This document shows, piece after piece, positions 50,694-59,221 of a stretch of 64,000 nucleotides of DNA. The translations under genes and the position numbers were made by a program. The notes below the pieces were generated by a model that saw nothing but the letters and a program-made list of their open reading frames with translations, was not told where the DNA came from and did no database searches. The stretch is from NCBI GenBank assembly GCA_027577595.1, contig JANBRJ010000080.1, positions 1 to 64,000 of the forward strand, written 5' to 3'. The stretch's first letter is position 1, and each line of letters begins with the position of its first letter. The DNA comes from Coemansia sp. RSA 487. Lineage: Eukaryota > Kickxellomycota > Kickxellomycetes > Kickxellales > Kickxellaceae.

Positions 50694-52211
50694 TTATACG
50701 ATTCCTGGAAAGCGCATGATCGCATCGATGACAAATTGGCTGACAAGCGAGTTGCACCAGGCAAACCACGACCTGGTGTAATCGGTAGGCTTGAATGCGC
50801 TGACAGACTCGTGCATCAGACCCAGACCTGACGTGGACGCTTTGAGCTGGTCAAGACACTCGCCGACCTCGGTCCTGTTATCTGACGTCAGTCCGCGCAT
50901 GATCACCGCCATTGGCCACACCTTTGTGAATCCTGTGTGCGGGCTGCCGATGCCATTGATGTACGGCCCTGTGAAATACCACGGGTTGTCGTCGGGCGAA
51001 AGAATCATGTTGCGCGTGTTCTTGTACAGCGGGTCGCTAGATTCGATGAACCCGAGGTATGGCAGGGACAAGAGTGACGGCCCGTTGGCGTCGTCCATTA
51101 TAAGGGTGGATCCGTAGCCATCGGTTTCATATGCAAACACGCGTCCGTACTTGGGGTGCACCGTGGTACCGTACTGCAGCACCCCTTGCCGGATCTCCTT
51201 TGCCAAATCAAGCGCCTCCTGCGCAATGTCGCCGTAGACACCTAGTGCGCTGAGCATCTGACCCAGGCTGTTGAGCTCGACGGCCAAGAAGGCATTTGCT
51301 GGCACCAGGAACGGGAACATGGTGGCATCGTCCGAGGGCCGGAACAGCGTCTTAACCATCCCCGTGTACTTTACCGGGTTGCCCATCCCGCCGCCAAACT
51401 GCGTCTCGGTGGAGCTCCACGTTAGCCGCGTATACTCGACCAGCGGACGGTTGAGACGGTGGCTGGTTGCGCTGTACGTGGGCTGCTGCAGCTTCTTGAT
51501 CGCCGCTAGGATCTCAACCACTGCCGGCTTCCACGACTTGGTGTGCAGGAACTTTGTGTCGCCGGTCGCCTGCCAATACATTTTTGATAGCTGGAAGAAC
51601 GACGCAAACGAGTCGATCTCAAATTTGGCCTCGTACACCGTGTTGTTATTGTACGGCGGCCTTACAAGGATATCTAACCCGATACTGTTTTCGTTGGGTG
51701 CCAGTCCGGACCGCGCAGGCGGCTGGAATGCGTTTCCGTACGGGTACCCAAGCAGCTCCTCCGCTTGCATGTTGACTAGTCCGAGCACCAGGTTGGCAAT
51801 GGCCGGATCCAAGGACGTGTACGGGATGTATGGCGTTATTTGGTTTGTGCTGTCCCGAATCCACTGTGCCGTGATGTCGCCAGTTATTAGGAACGTGTAT
51901 GGCTCGGCCACACTTGGGTCGTGCCAAGCTACTGTGGTGTCCAGCGTATTAGTAAACGTGTTTGTGAACAGCTGCCGCCAATCTGGATCGCGTATTATCG
52001 ACGTTACGTTTTTGACAACTTGCTCGATTGTCGGGTTGCTGAATGTGCGGCACCTGAGCGGTGGGCGCATGAACGGAATCATGTTCTTGCCCACCGACAA
52101 CGGCCCGTGCGGAACTGACGAGTAATCCGTGTAGCTTGGACACCCGGTCTGTCCAAACGTCACCAAAGCAATGTTGGCAAGCAAGACGGATATGGTAGAC
52201 AGGCCTTTCAT
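50694..52211 (-). CDS. Secreted GH125 exo-alpha-1,6-mannosidase
   Basis: Glycoside hydrolase family 125 removes non-reducing alpha-1,6-linked mannose from N-glycans or mannans. The 505-aa product begins with a signal peptide (MKGLSTISVLLANIALVTFG, cleavage before QTG). It then shows the family pattern: MRPPLRCRTFSNPTIEQVVK, FLITGDITAQWIRDSTNQI, PNENSIGLDILVRPPYNNNT, EIDSFASFFQLSKMYWQATG, GPSLLSLPYLGFI, SPHTGFTKVWPMAVIMRGLT, and the C-terminal LMHESVSAFKPTDYTRSWFA. Length matches the family. The WIRDS motif and the late MHES glutamate are the parts of the active site I recognise. It is convergent with CYK3 at 109 bp. The product is probably secreted or Golgi-luminal. Confidence 0.92.
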   Translation of the reverse strand: MKGLSTISVLLANIALVTFGQTGCPSYTDYSSVPHGPLSVGKNMIPFMRPPLRCRTFSNPTIEQVVKNVTSIIRDPDWRQLFTNTFTNTLDTTVAWHDPSVAEPYTFLITGDITAQWIRDSTNQITPYIPYTSLDPAIANLVLGLVNMQAEELLGYPYGNAFQPPARSGLAPNENSIGLDILVRPPYNNNTVYEAKFEIDSFASFFQLSKMYWQATGDTKFLHTKSWKPAVVEILAAIKKLQQPTYSATSHRLNRPLVEYTRLTWSSTETQFGGGMGNPVKYTGMVKTLFRPSDDATMFPFLVPANAFLAVELNSLGQMLSALGVYGDIAQEALDLAKEIRQGVLQYGTTVHPKYGRVFAYETDGYGSTLIMDDANGPSLLSLPYLGFIESSDPLYKNTRNMILSPDDNPWYFTGPYINGIGSPHTGFTKVWPMAVIMRGLTSDNRTEVGECLDQLKASTSGLGLMHESVSAFKPTDYTRSWFAWCNSLVSQFVIDAIMRFPGIV

Positions 52212-52551
52212 CTTTTTATTTAAACAAAAATATAGCGCAAGTGCAAAATCTGTGGAAAGAAAGCTATGGTGAGTACGAAGACAAAAATTTAATTGACGAA
52301 AGGAGCGGAATATTCTGGTAAATGTTGCTCTTATATTGCTTCCGTATCCACGCAGATTTAACACAATGTGAGTATAGTACACTTCAATTATGCAAGGCAG
52401 TAAACTGGAATTGTTTTTGCTTTCACTAGAAAAATTCGGTTGTTTTCGATTCGGATCATTACAATAGATGTAACTTCGGTGAATTTAGTAGAAAATGGAA
52501 AAGATGGCAAACTAAAGGTAAGCAACGATGGCGGCATGGTAGCCAAGTTGC
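52212..52551. other. Intergenic, GH125 promoter / NmrA-like 1 downstream
   Basis: 340 bp with no recognisable gene or repeat. Confidence 0.5.
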
Positions 52552-53484
52552 CTACTGCGATGGTCCGGTCCATCCGCTGCTCTTCCAGAACTCGACAGGC
52601 GTTGTGTGCTTGTAGCTCATCTTCTTGTTAATCTCCAAAAAGTCAGTCTTCCAGCCAAAATACCCGAATTCGTCAAAGCTTCTAAACATTTGCTCTACGG
52701 GGATGCTGTTCATAGATTCATACGGGAGCTGGACATAGCGTGCTGGTTTCCCAGTGACTTCGGTAAATGCTCTCGCCATTTCCTGAGCCTCGTAGTAACC
52801 GCCGCTCACTTCCACAGCCTTACCAACAAAGTCGTCAAAGTGGTCAAGCATGTGGGAGACAACGCCACCGGTATCATTGGCAGTGTCAACCAGTGGAATC
52901 TTGGTGGTTGGCTTGACCATGAATGTAAACTCAACAGTCTCGCTATCCTCGGTGGAAATACGCGCACCATTTATAAAGTTATCCATATAGCAGCCGAGAT
53001 AGATGAAGGCACTGCGGATCTCAGCGGCTTTCGATCTGATATACTTCTCGATCTTGTACTTGCCCTCGCTCTGAATAGCATCCGGGTACTTGCCTCCAGT
53101 GAGCTCACTCATCGAGTACATCGTGCTAAATATTATGTTCTTGACGCCAGATGCAATCGCCGCATCAGTGACATTCTTGCCCTGGTTAAGCTCGGCATCA
53201 ATGTCACCAGCCGCAATACGACTCAGTATATCAGGCTGGAGAAACTGTGTCACGCCAAAAACAATATCTGCGCCTTTAAAGGCATTCTTAAGCGACCCAG
53301 CATCATCGAGGTTTGCTTCGACCAGTTTGACGTCTGGGTACTTGGACTTGAGTTTAGTGGATGCTGCGCTTGAGGCATCACGGGTCACAGCAGTGAGTTT
53401 GTATTTGCCAGCCGCGTGTAGTGCGCGGAGAACGCTGCCACCCTGAATGCCGGTGGCTCCGATAATTGCTGCTGTAAGAACCAT
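52552..53484 (-). CDS. NmrA-like NAD(P)-binding protein 1
   Basis: A 310-aa atypical short-chain dehydrogenase of the NmrA/NMRAL1 (HSCARG) group, which senses NADPH/NADP balance or acts as an NADPH-linked reductase. The N-terminal Rossmann motif GATGIQGGSVLRAL (residues 8-21) is intact, followed by VTRDASS, FGVTQFL, NQGKNVTDAAIASGVKNIIF and GGYYEAQEMARAFTEVTGKP. A Tyr-x3-Lys catalytic pair of classical SDRs is not evident. The C-terminus, TPVEFWKSSGWTGPS, is shared by all three copies of this cluster. It is the most diverged of the three, with a Met-Tyr-Ser (MYSMSEL) where the others have LPSMK. A Yap1-type TTAGTAA lies 141 bp upstream. Confidence 0.88.
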   Translation of the reverse strand: MVLTAAIIGATGIQGGSVLRALHAAGKYKLTAVTRDASSAASTKLKSKYPDVKLVEANLDDAGSLKNAFKGADIVFGVTQFLQPDILSRIAAGDIDAELNQGKNVTDAAIASGVKNIIFSTMYSMSELTGGKYPDAIQSEGKYKIEKYIRSKAAEIRSAFIYLGCYMDNFINGARISTEDSETVEFTFMVKPTTKIPLVDTANDTGGVVSHMLDHFDDFVGKAVEVSGGYYEAQEMARAFTEVTGKPARYVQLPYESMNSIPVEQMFRSFDEFGYFGWKTDFLEINKKMSYKHTTPVEFWKSSGWTGPSQ

Positions 53485-54087
53485 TGCTTGAAATGTCAGC
53501 CTTTGGATAGGTTTGAGTGAGTGTAGAAGCAAAACTGCAAGTGTAAGTGAATGTTGTAAGGTTTGGGTGTTATTGGAGAAATCGCAAAAAAAGCACGCTG
53601 TACTTATAGCCAACGTAAAAGACTTTACTAAACCAAGGACAGTGCCAAGAACAAAATTACAGGGGGTATGTCCAACTACATATTAATAATACGTATGCTT
53701 GCGGCCACCTTGTAAATTAGTAATTATTTTGGCTACGGGAGTCACACAGCACTAAGCTGTATTTAAAAGCCGGACATCCCGAATGTGTTCATTTGGGTTG
53801 TTAAATTCTATGGTGATTGTGGCATTATGGATTATTAAGCAACATTCGCTCTTTGTGGGCTTGGGAGCCAAATGAGATTGAAGGAAAAAACATGCTCATA
53901 TATTGAAATGCACGAATTTTAGGCCATACGTGGGTGCTAATTACCAGTGGAAACGTGTCAAAGAAGAATGAGAAGCACCGAGATAGAGCCGAATACCTGT
54001 TTTTTAAAAAAAAAAAACAATTGAATAAAAGCGTGTTAGGGGCTAAATTTAATTCTGCTAGAAAAACGACAATATAAGCAAAACCTA
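53485..54087 (-). promoter_or_regulatory. Promoter region of NmrA-like 1
   Basis: 603 bp between NmrA-like 1 and NmrA-like 2. On the minus strand a TATAAG (53604-53609) sits about 120 bp before the ATG, and a Yap1-response-element-like TTAGTAA (53625-53631) lies 16 bp upstream of it. The rest is AT-rich without features. Confidence 0.4.
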
Positions 54088-55023
54088 CTAAGATTTTGTT
54101 GGTCCAGTCCACCCACGATTCTCCCAAAACTCGACAGGCGTTGTAAACTTGTACTCCAGCGCCTTGTTGAACTCTAAAAAGTCTGTGCTCCCATTGAACA
54201 TTCCAAATTCTTCGATTCCCTTGAACATTTGTTCTAAATCCTCGCCATTGAAATATGCATGAGGGATCTGGACATAGCGCGCGGGTTTCCCAGTTGCCTC
54301 TGTAAATGCATCCACCATATCCTGTGAGCTGTAGTATCCGCTGCTTACAACAACAGTTTTACCGACAAAGCCATGGAAGTGATCAAGCATATGTGATACC
54401 ACGGCACCAGTGTCGCTGGAAACATCGGCCAGTGGAAGTGGTGCATCTGGTGAATACGGGAATGTAAACTCGATAGTTTTATTGTCATCCGTCGATATGC
54501 GCGCAAAGTTTACAAAATTCTCCATATAACTGCCGAGATGAATGATAGCGCCATTTATTCTGTTAGCTTTGCTCTTGAGATACTCTTCGACTCTGTACTT
54601 TCCCTCAAACTGGTGTACAATGGGATACTTGCCGCCAGAGATCGCTTTCATGGATGGCAGCGAGCTGAATATAATATTTTTGACGCCAACAGAAATGGCC
54701 GCATCAACAATATTTTTGCCCTGCTTGTACTCAACATCAAAATTCCCAGCATCAATCTTATCCCTAATACCAGGCTGGAAAAACTGGGTCACCCCAAATA
54801 CAAAATCGGCACCTTCAAATGCCTTCTTTAACGGCTCGATATTGTCGAGATTGGCAGCAACTAGTTCGACGTCGGGATATTTGTTCTTGAGATCATTGGC
54901 CAGCGTGCTAGAGGTGTCACGAGTCACTGCAACAAGTTTATACTTTCCAGTACCATGCAATGCGCGTAGGACGCTGCCACCCTGAAAACCAGTGGCACCG
55001 ACAATTGCTACAGTTTGAACCAT
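54088..55023 (-). CDS. NmrA-like NAD(P)-binding protein 2
   Basis: A 311-aa paralogue of the neighbouring genes with GATGFQGGSVLRAL at the N-terminus, then VTRDTSS, ADFVFGVTQFFQPGI, QGKNIVDAAISVGVKNIIFS, GAVVSHMLDHFHGFVGKT and SSQDMVDAFTEATGKPARYV. The C-terminus is TTPVEFWENRGWTGPT. It is clearly closer to copy 3 than to copy 1 (shared SLPSMK.ISGGKYP, FTEATGKPARYVQIPHAYF, IEEFG.FNGSTDFLEFNK). The ATG at 55023 starts directly at the Rossmann beta-strand, as in family members. A 19-bp perfect inverted repeat lies 118-210 bp upstream. Confidence 0.9.
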   Translation of the reverse strand: MVQTVAIVGATGFQGGSVLRALHGTGKYKLVAVTRDTSSTLANDLKNKYPDVELVAANLDNIEPLKKAFEGADFVFGVTQFFQPGIRDKIDAGNFDVEYKQGKNIVDAAISVGVKNIIFSSLPSMKAISGGKYPIVHQFEGKYRVEEYLKSKANRINGAIIHLGSYMENFVNFARISTDDNKTIEFTFPYSPDAPLPLADVSSDTGAVVSHMLDHFHGFVGKTVVVSSGYYSSQDMVDAFTEATGKPARYVQIPHAYFNGEDLEQMFKGIEEFGMFNGSTDFLEFNKALEYKFTTPVEFWENRGWTGPTKS

Positions 55024-55526
55024 TGTATAAATATCGAAACAAATTGTTAACCTGGGCAAAAAGACAAGGAAATAAAGGTATGCTATGAATGGAAAATAAA
55101 TATATTATTGAACTTTGCGAGAAAACTCGAGAGATGCTGTATTTTGCAAAACTAATTGCGTCCGCCACCGCAAACCTTTGGCCATTCGACGCGTATACAT
55201 CCTTCTTATCTGGTGCAATTAGTTTTGCAAAATGCAGTGAACGTTATGTGGGCATTCTTTCTACCAAGCCGTGAGATTTGCCAACTTTAAAAATTGGCAT
55301 GGTTGTCAGCAGTTGCATGCATGCTGTCAATCGCAATAATTCGCCAGCTGCTGCTTTGCCGCTCAAAAACGTCCACTTTCAAAGCTCAAGATAACCTGCT
55401 TCCAGGGTAAGTATAATTTCAACACATCAACAGTGAACGCACGCAAAGAATAAAGATAATACTGGAAATCAAAGACTAGCTAATGCTCAGGTCAACGCAA
55501 CAATGGTGGCTACTCTGTCGAAGTGT
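55024..55526 (-). promoter_or_regulatory. Promoter region of NmrA-like 2 with inverted repeat
   Basis: 503 bp that includes a striking perfect inverted repeat (described separately) and otherwise AT-rich sequence. It lies between the NmrA-like 2 start and the NmrA-like 3 stop. Confidence 0.5.
55141..55233. promoter_or_regulatory. 19-bp perfect inverted repeat, 55-bp spacer
   Basis: The left arm (55141-55159) is attttgcaaaactaattgc and the right arm (55215-55233) is its exact reverse complement. Each arm also contains the self-palindromic ttttgcaaaa. It lies 118-210 bp upstream of NmrA-like 2. Candidates are paired operator sites for a dimeric regulator, a footprint of a small mobile element, or a hairpin. 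Confidence 0.7.
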
Positions 55527-56459
55527 TTACTTTGATGGCCCGGTCCATCCACGGGTTTTCCAATACTCGATGGGCGTCGTAAGCTTGTGCTCCAGTTTTT
55601 TGTTAAACTCCAAAAATTCAGTGCTTCCATTGAACAATCCAAACTCCTCGATTCCTTTGAACATTTGTTCTAAATCCTCGCTCTTAAAATAAGCATGAGG
55701 GATTTGGACATAGCGTGCAGGCTTCCCAGTTGCCTCTGTAAATGCACCCACCATATCCTGTAAGCTGTAATAACCGCCGCTCACGCCAATCGCCCTACCA
55801 ACATAATCGTCAAAGTGGGAGATAATGTAGGACACCACTGCACCTGTATCATTGGCAACATCGACCAGAGGAAGTAGTGCCTCTGGCGAATACGGAAATG
55901 GAAACTCAATGGTTTCGTTGTCTTCTGGTGATACACGCGCATAGTTCACAAAGTTTTCCATGTAACTGCCAACATGCACCGCTACACCGCGGATCTTGTC
56001 AGCATTACTTTTGAGGTATGCTTCGGCCCTGTTCTTTCCCTCAAAGTGGTGTACGTTGGGGTACTTGCCGCCAGATATCTCCTTCATTGAAGGAAGCGAG
56101 CTAAAAATAATGTTCTTGACATTAGCAGCAACGGCCGCATCAACGATATTCTTGCCCTGCTTGTATTCAGCGTCGAAATCTCCAGTCTCAATCTTATCCA
56201 TGATTGCTGGCTGGAAGAACTGAGTCATGCCAAACACGAAATCGGCACCTTCAAATGCTTTCTTAAGAGAGTCAATATCTTCGACATCGGCAGCAGCCAG
56301 TTCGACATCAGGGTACTTGTTTTTGATCTCGTTGGCTTGTGCGCTTGAGATGTTGCGCGTCATTGCAACAAGTTTGTACTTTCCAGTTGCGTGCAGTGAA
56401 CGCAAAACGCTGCCACCCTGAAGGCCAGTGGCTCCGATAATTGCTACCGTCTGGGTCAT
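55527..56459 (-). CDS. NmrA-like NAD(P)-binding protein 3
   Basis: A 310-aa third member of the tandem set, with the intact dinucleotide motif GATGLQGGSVLRSL and the same later blocks: ADFVFGMTQFFQPAI, QGKNIVDAAVAANVKNIIFS, SLPSMKEISGGKYPNVHHFE, GGYYSLQDMVGAFTEATGKP, and the ending TPIEYWKTRGWTGPS. It is closest to copy 2. The ATG at 56459 begins at the first beta-strand. It is divergent from the YqjM-like ene-reductase gene across 984 bp, so the two may share control. The substrate or partner cannot be told from sequence; redox sensing or NADPH-dependent reduction are the family options. Confidence 0.9.
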   Translation of the reverse strand: MTQTVAIIGATGLQGGSVLRSLHATGKYKLVAMTRNISSAQANEIKNKYPDVELAAADVEDIDSLKKAFEGADFVFGMTQFFQPAIMDKIETGDFDAEYKQGKNIVDAAVAANVKNIIFSSLPSMKEISGGKYPNVHHFEGKNRAEAYLKSNADKIRGVAVHVGSYMENFVNYARVSPEDNETIEFPFPYSPEALLPLVDVANDTGAVVSYIISHFDDYVGRAIGVSGGYYSLQDMVGAFTEATGKPARYVQIPHAYFKSEDLEQMFKGIEEFGLFNGSTEFLEFNKKLEHKLTTPIEYWKTRGWTGPSK

Positions 56460-57443
56460 TGTATAGATATTGGCTCCAAATAGGGTGTGTGGATATAGAG
56501 ACAAATTGTAATTAAGAACGAAAAGAACTAATTATCGATAATGGCCAGCTTGGTAAAAAAACAATCCCTCTTTGCGGAGTTTTCCGCTTTTGCCTGGCGA
56601 CTGGATACAACCATTATAAATCCAAACGCATTTTCTTCAAGACTGCAATAAAACCATGAGAAATTCAAATGCGGGTAACAGATTGGGTGCCAGCAGCTGT
56701 GTGTATGCTGCATATGCTGTCGATCAAGGATCATCTTTAACAACAGGTTGCGATGTGGTGGTGATGATAAACATCTATAATATTGCTGGTGATTATAACA
56801 GGTTCATAGATTAAAAACGTGGTTTATATTGAAAACATTATAGTTGTAGACAATAATGGAAAATGTGCTAGTTCAACAATTTTCATGCTTAAATTGAAGA
56901 GACGGGAAATATAATGAAGGACGAAATTCACGCTAAAACTCCAGGATTTTCAACTTACAATCAAGGATGCATGATAAAACCCTAAATTAAAAGACTGCTC
57001 CTTGAAGCCAGATCTTTGGGAATACTGCAAAACAAATGAATGGGCGGGGTTGCTCTGTGTGTTATCTCAGAAACAAGCATGTAAGAGCATGCAAGGATCA
57101 GGATACGCACAACGTTGTGCCAAATCCCAGTCTCCACAACAAATAGCAAACAGATATGCTTCCGTCTGAACAGCAGCAATAGGAACCCCGGGACTGCACT
57201 GTCTTCTTCCACAAGGGTTGGATACGGACATACCTTTATTCTGCATGTGTAATTGGTACTGCCAACTGCTTCCCCCCTAGCAATTACTGTCAAGTATGGC
57301 GAAATATCCTCGAGGGACTCCATAATGGTATAAATGGCAGTCTGGCCGCTTCGACAATGCCCAATTGTTCTATGCTCTATTCCCTTCTTTCTGTCTGTCT
57401 TTCTTTCAGAATATCCCAAGTATCGCACACTATAAAAGTAAAT
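56460..57443. promoter_or_regulatory. Divergent promoter, NmrA-like 3 / ene-reductase
   Basis: 984 bp between divergently oriented redox genes. A TATAAAT at 57329-57335 (plus strand) is 109 bp before the ene-reductase ATG. A long pyrimidine tract ending TTTCAG (57385-57410) precedes the ATG and looks like a splice acceptor, so a 5'-UTR intron is possible. A 12-bp palindrome attatcgataat sits at 56531-56542 near NmrA-like 3. Confidence 0.45.
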
Positions 57444-58697
57444 ATGACTGTTCTCGACGCACACACCTTTTTTCACGAGCAGAATGGCCACGGTCCGGGC
57501 TCTGCCGTCCAACCTACCGAGTCCGAAATCTACCAAGGCTTCGCCACAATGACAAGTAACCCTGACCCGCTTCCCAAGCTGTTCCAGCCGATGATCATCC
57601 GTAGGCTGGCGCTGAAGAATCGTGCCGTTGTCAGTCCTATGGGTATGTGCTCGTCGGCCGATGGTTTTGCAACCGATTTTCATCTGGTCCACATCGGACA
57701 GTACGCCTTGCGCGGCCTCGGTCTGATAATCATGGAAGCCAGCAGTGTGCTTCCTGAAGGCCGTGTCACAGTTAACTGTATGGGCATTTGGAAGGACGAG
57801 CATATTGAGAAGCTTTCGCAGATTGTTAATTTTGCGCATACGAGTAAAGCTGCCATTGGCATCCAGCTGGCGCACGCTGGTCGTAAGGCCAGCATCACAG
57901 TACCCTGGATAATAGGCCCTAGCGGAGCATACGCCAATGCCCAGCACGGCGGATGGCCCGATAGCGTGGTTGGTCCTTCGGCAGTACCCTACAGCGAAAA
58001 TTCTTGGATCCCTAAGGAGCTAAGCATCGATGAGATCAAGCACATCCAGCAGTCATTTGCTGACGCTGCAGTGCGCGCTGACAAGGCTGGATTTGATGTC
58101 ATCGAAATCCATGGCGCCCACGGCTATTTGCTTAACGAGTTCCTGTCGCCGATCTCGAACAAACGCACCGATAGATATGGTGGGTCATTTGAGAATCGTG
58201 CGCGCATGATGGTGGAAACGGTGCGTTGTGTCCGTAAGGTATGGCCTGCGGAGAAACCCCTCTTTGTACGTCTATCGGTCACTGACTGGGTGGAGCCGAG
58301 TGACGAGATCCCAACTGGTGGATGGACCGAAGAAGACAGCGTTGAACTCGCGAAGCTGCTGACTAGCGAAGGTGTCGATCTCATTGACTGCTCTACAGGA
58401 AGTAACAGTCCCAAACAACAGCTTCCGCCACTAGTTCCCGGATACCAAGTATCATTTGCCTCGACTATCAAGAAAAATATCCCTGGGATGCTTTCGGGCG
58501 CTGTTGGTATTATCACCGATATCAAACAAGCGAACGATGTTCTTGAGGAAGATAATGCCGACCTTGTCTTCCTTGGTCGCATCTTGCTGCGCAATCCCAA
58601 TATTGTCCTTAATGGTGCCGCCCAGCTCGGTGTATTTGTCCAGTATCCGCATCAGTACGAAAGAGGCCGCTACAAGAAACAGCTCACGTTCCTCTAA
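57444..58697 (+). CDS. YqjM-like NADPH:flavin oxidoreductase (class III Old Yellow Enzyme)
   Basis: An FMN-dependent ene-reductase of the YqjM type, reducing activated C=C bonds or quinones with NADPH. The 417-aa TIM-barrel protein closely follows Bacillus YqjM: LFQPMIIRRLALKNRAVVSP, GLIIMEASSVLPEGRV, IGIQLAHAGRKAS, GFDVIEIHGAHGYLLNEFLS followed by RTDRYGGS, FVRLSVTDW, GVDLIDCSTGS, PGYQVSFA, and the terminal PHQYERG. The active-site His pair (HGAH) and the Arg of FVRL are kept. The redox-tuning Cys26 of YqjM is Gly67 here, with a Cys two residues later (SPMGMCS). A 40-residue N-terminal extension is extra. An in-frame ATG at 57357 precedes it, but the TATA box at 57329 and the splice-like tract favour 57444. 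Possibly of bacterial origin long ago. Confidence 0.92.
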   Translation: MTVLDAHTFFHEQNGHGPGSAVQPTESEIYQGFATMTSNPDPLPKLFQPMIIRRLALKNRAVVSPMGMCSSADGFATDFHLVHIGQYALRGLGLIIMEASSVLPEGRVTVNCMGIWKDEHIEKLSQIVNFAHTSKAAIGIQLAHAGRKASITVPWIIGPSGAYANAQHGGWPDSVVGPSAVPYSENSWIPKELSIDEIKHIQQSFADAAVRADKAGFDVIEIHGAHGYLLNEFLSPISNKRTDRYGGSFENRARMMVETVRCVRKVWPAEKPLFVRLSVTDWVEPSDEIPTGGWTEEDSVELAKLLTSEGVDLIDCSTGSNSPKQQLPPLVPGYQVSFASTIKKNIPGMLSGAVGIITDIKQANDVLEEDNADLVFLGRILLRNPNIVLNGAAQLGVFVQYPHQYERGRYKKQLTFL

Positions 58698-59221
58698 ACC
58701 AGCGAATGACATTGTCAGCCTCTAAAGACGAATCTTTCTTTTTAATATAGTGTAACATTTGCCCACTTGTTTCTTTGCTAACAGTTGCGCGTAGAATATC
58801 AGGCAAATCAAGGGACTGCCAATGTTTACTATTATAGATACTCGTTGCATGTCTTTTACTGAAATGCAAAACGATGGAAATGCCACAGAAGCATATAACC
58901 ACTGTTTACAGTAATATGTAATCTACTGTAGCATATTCGATTCTTCGATCAGATCAACTGCTGGACCAATCACATTGCACAGCGTTTACTCCAGGAAAAT
59001 GCAATGTTGACAAGCGCATATTCAAATAGGTATGCTTTGCGACATCGACAAGGGGAGTAAACAGCTGTTTCTTTTACATTTGGTTCTAATTTTGGCCTTT
59101 GGTTTCTCTTTTTTCATTTTTTTTCATTGATTTCTGTTCCTTGTCCAGTATTGTCATTTTCATATTCTTTATTTCCCTGGCTTGTCAAAGATAAATCGGC
59201 GAAAGTAACGCAAAACAAATA
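58698..59221. other. Intergenic, ene-reductase 3' flank / SEC21 promoter
   Basis: 524 bp, with T/C-rich sequence (59090-59170) before the SEC21 ATG; no other feature. Confidence 0.5.
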
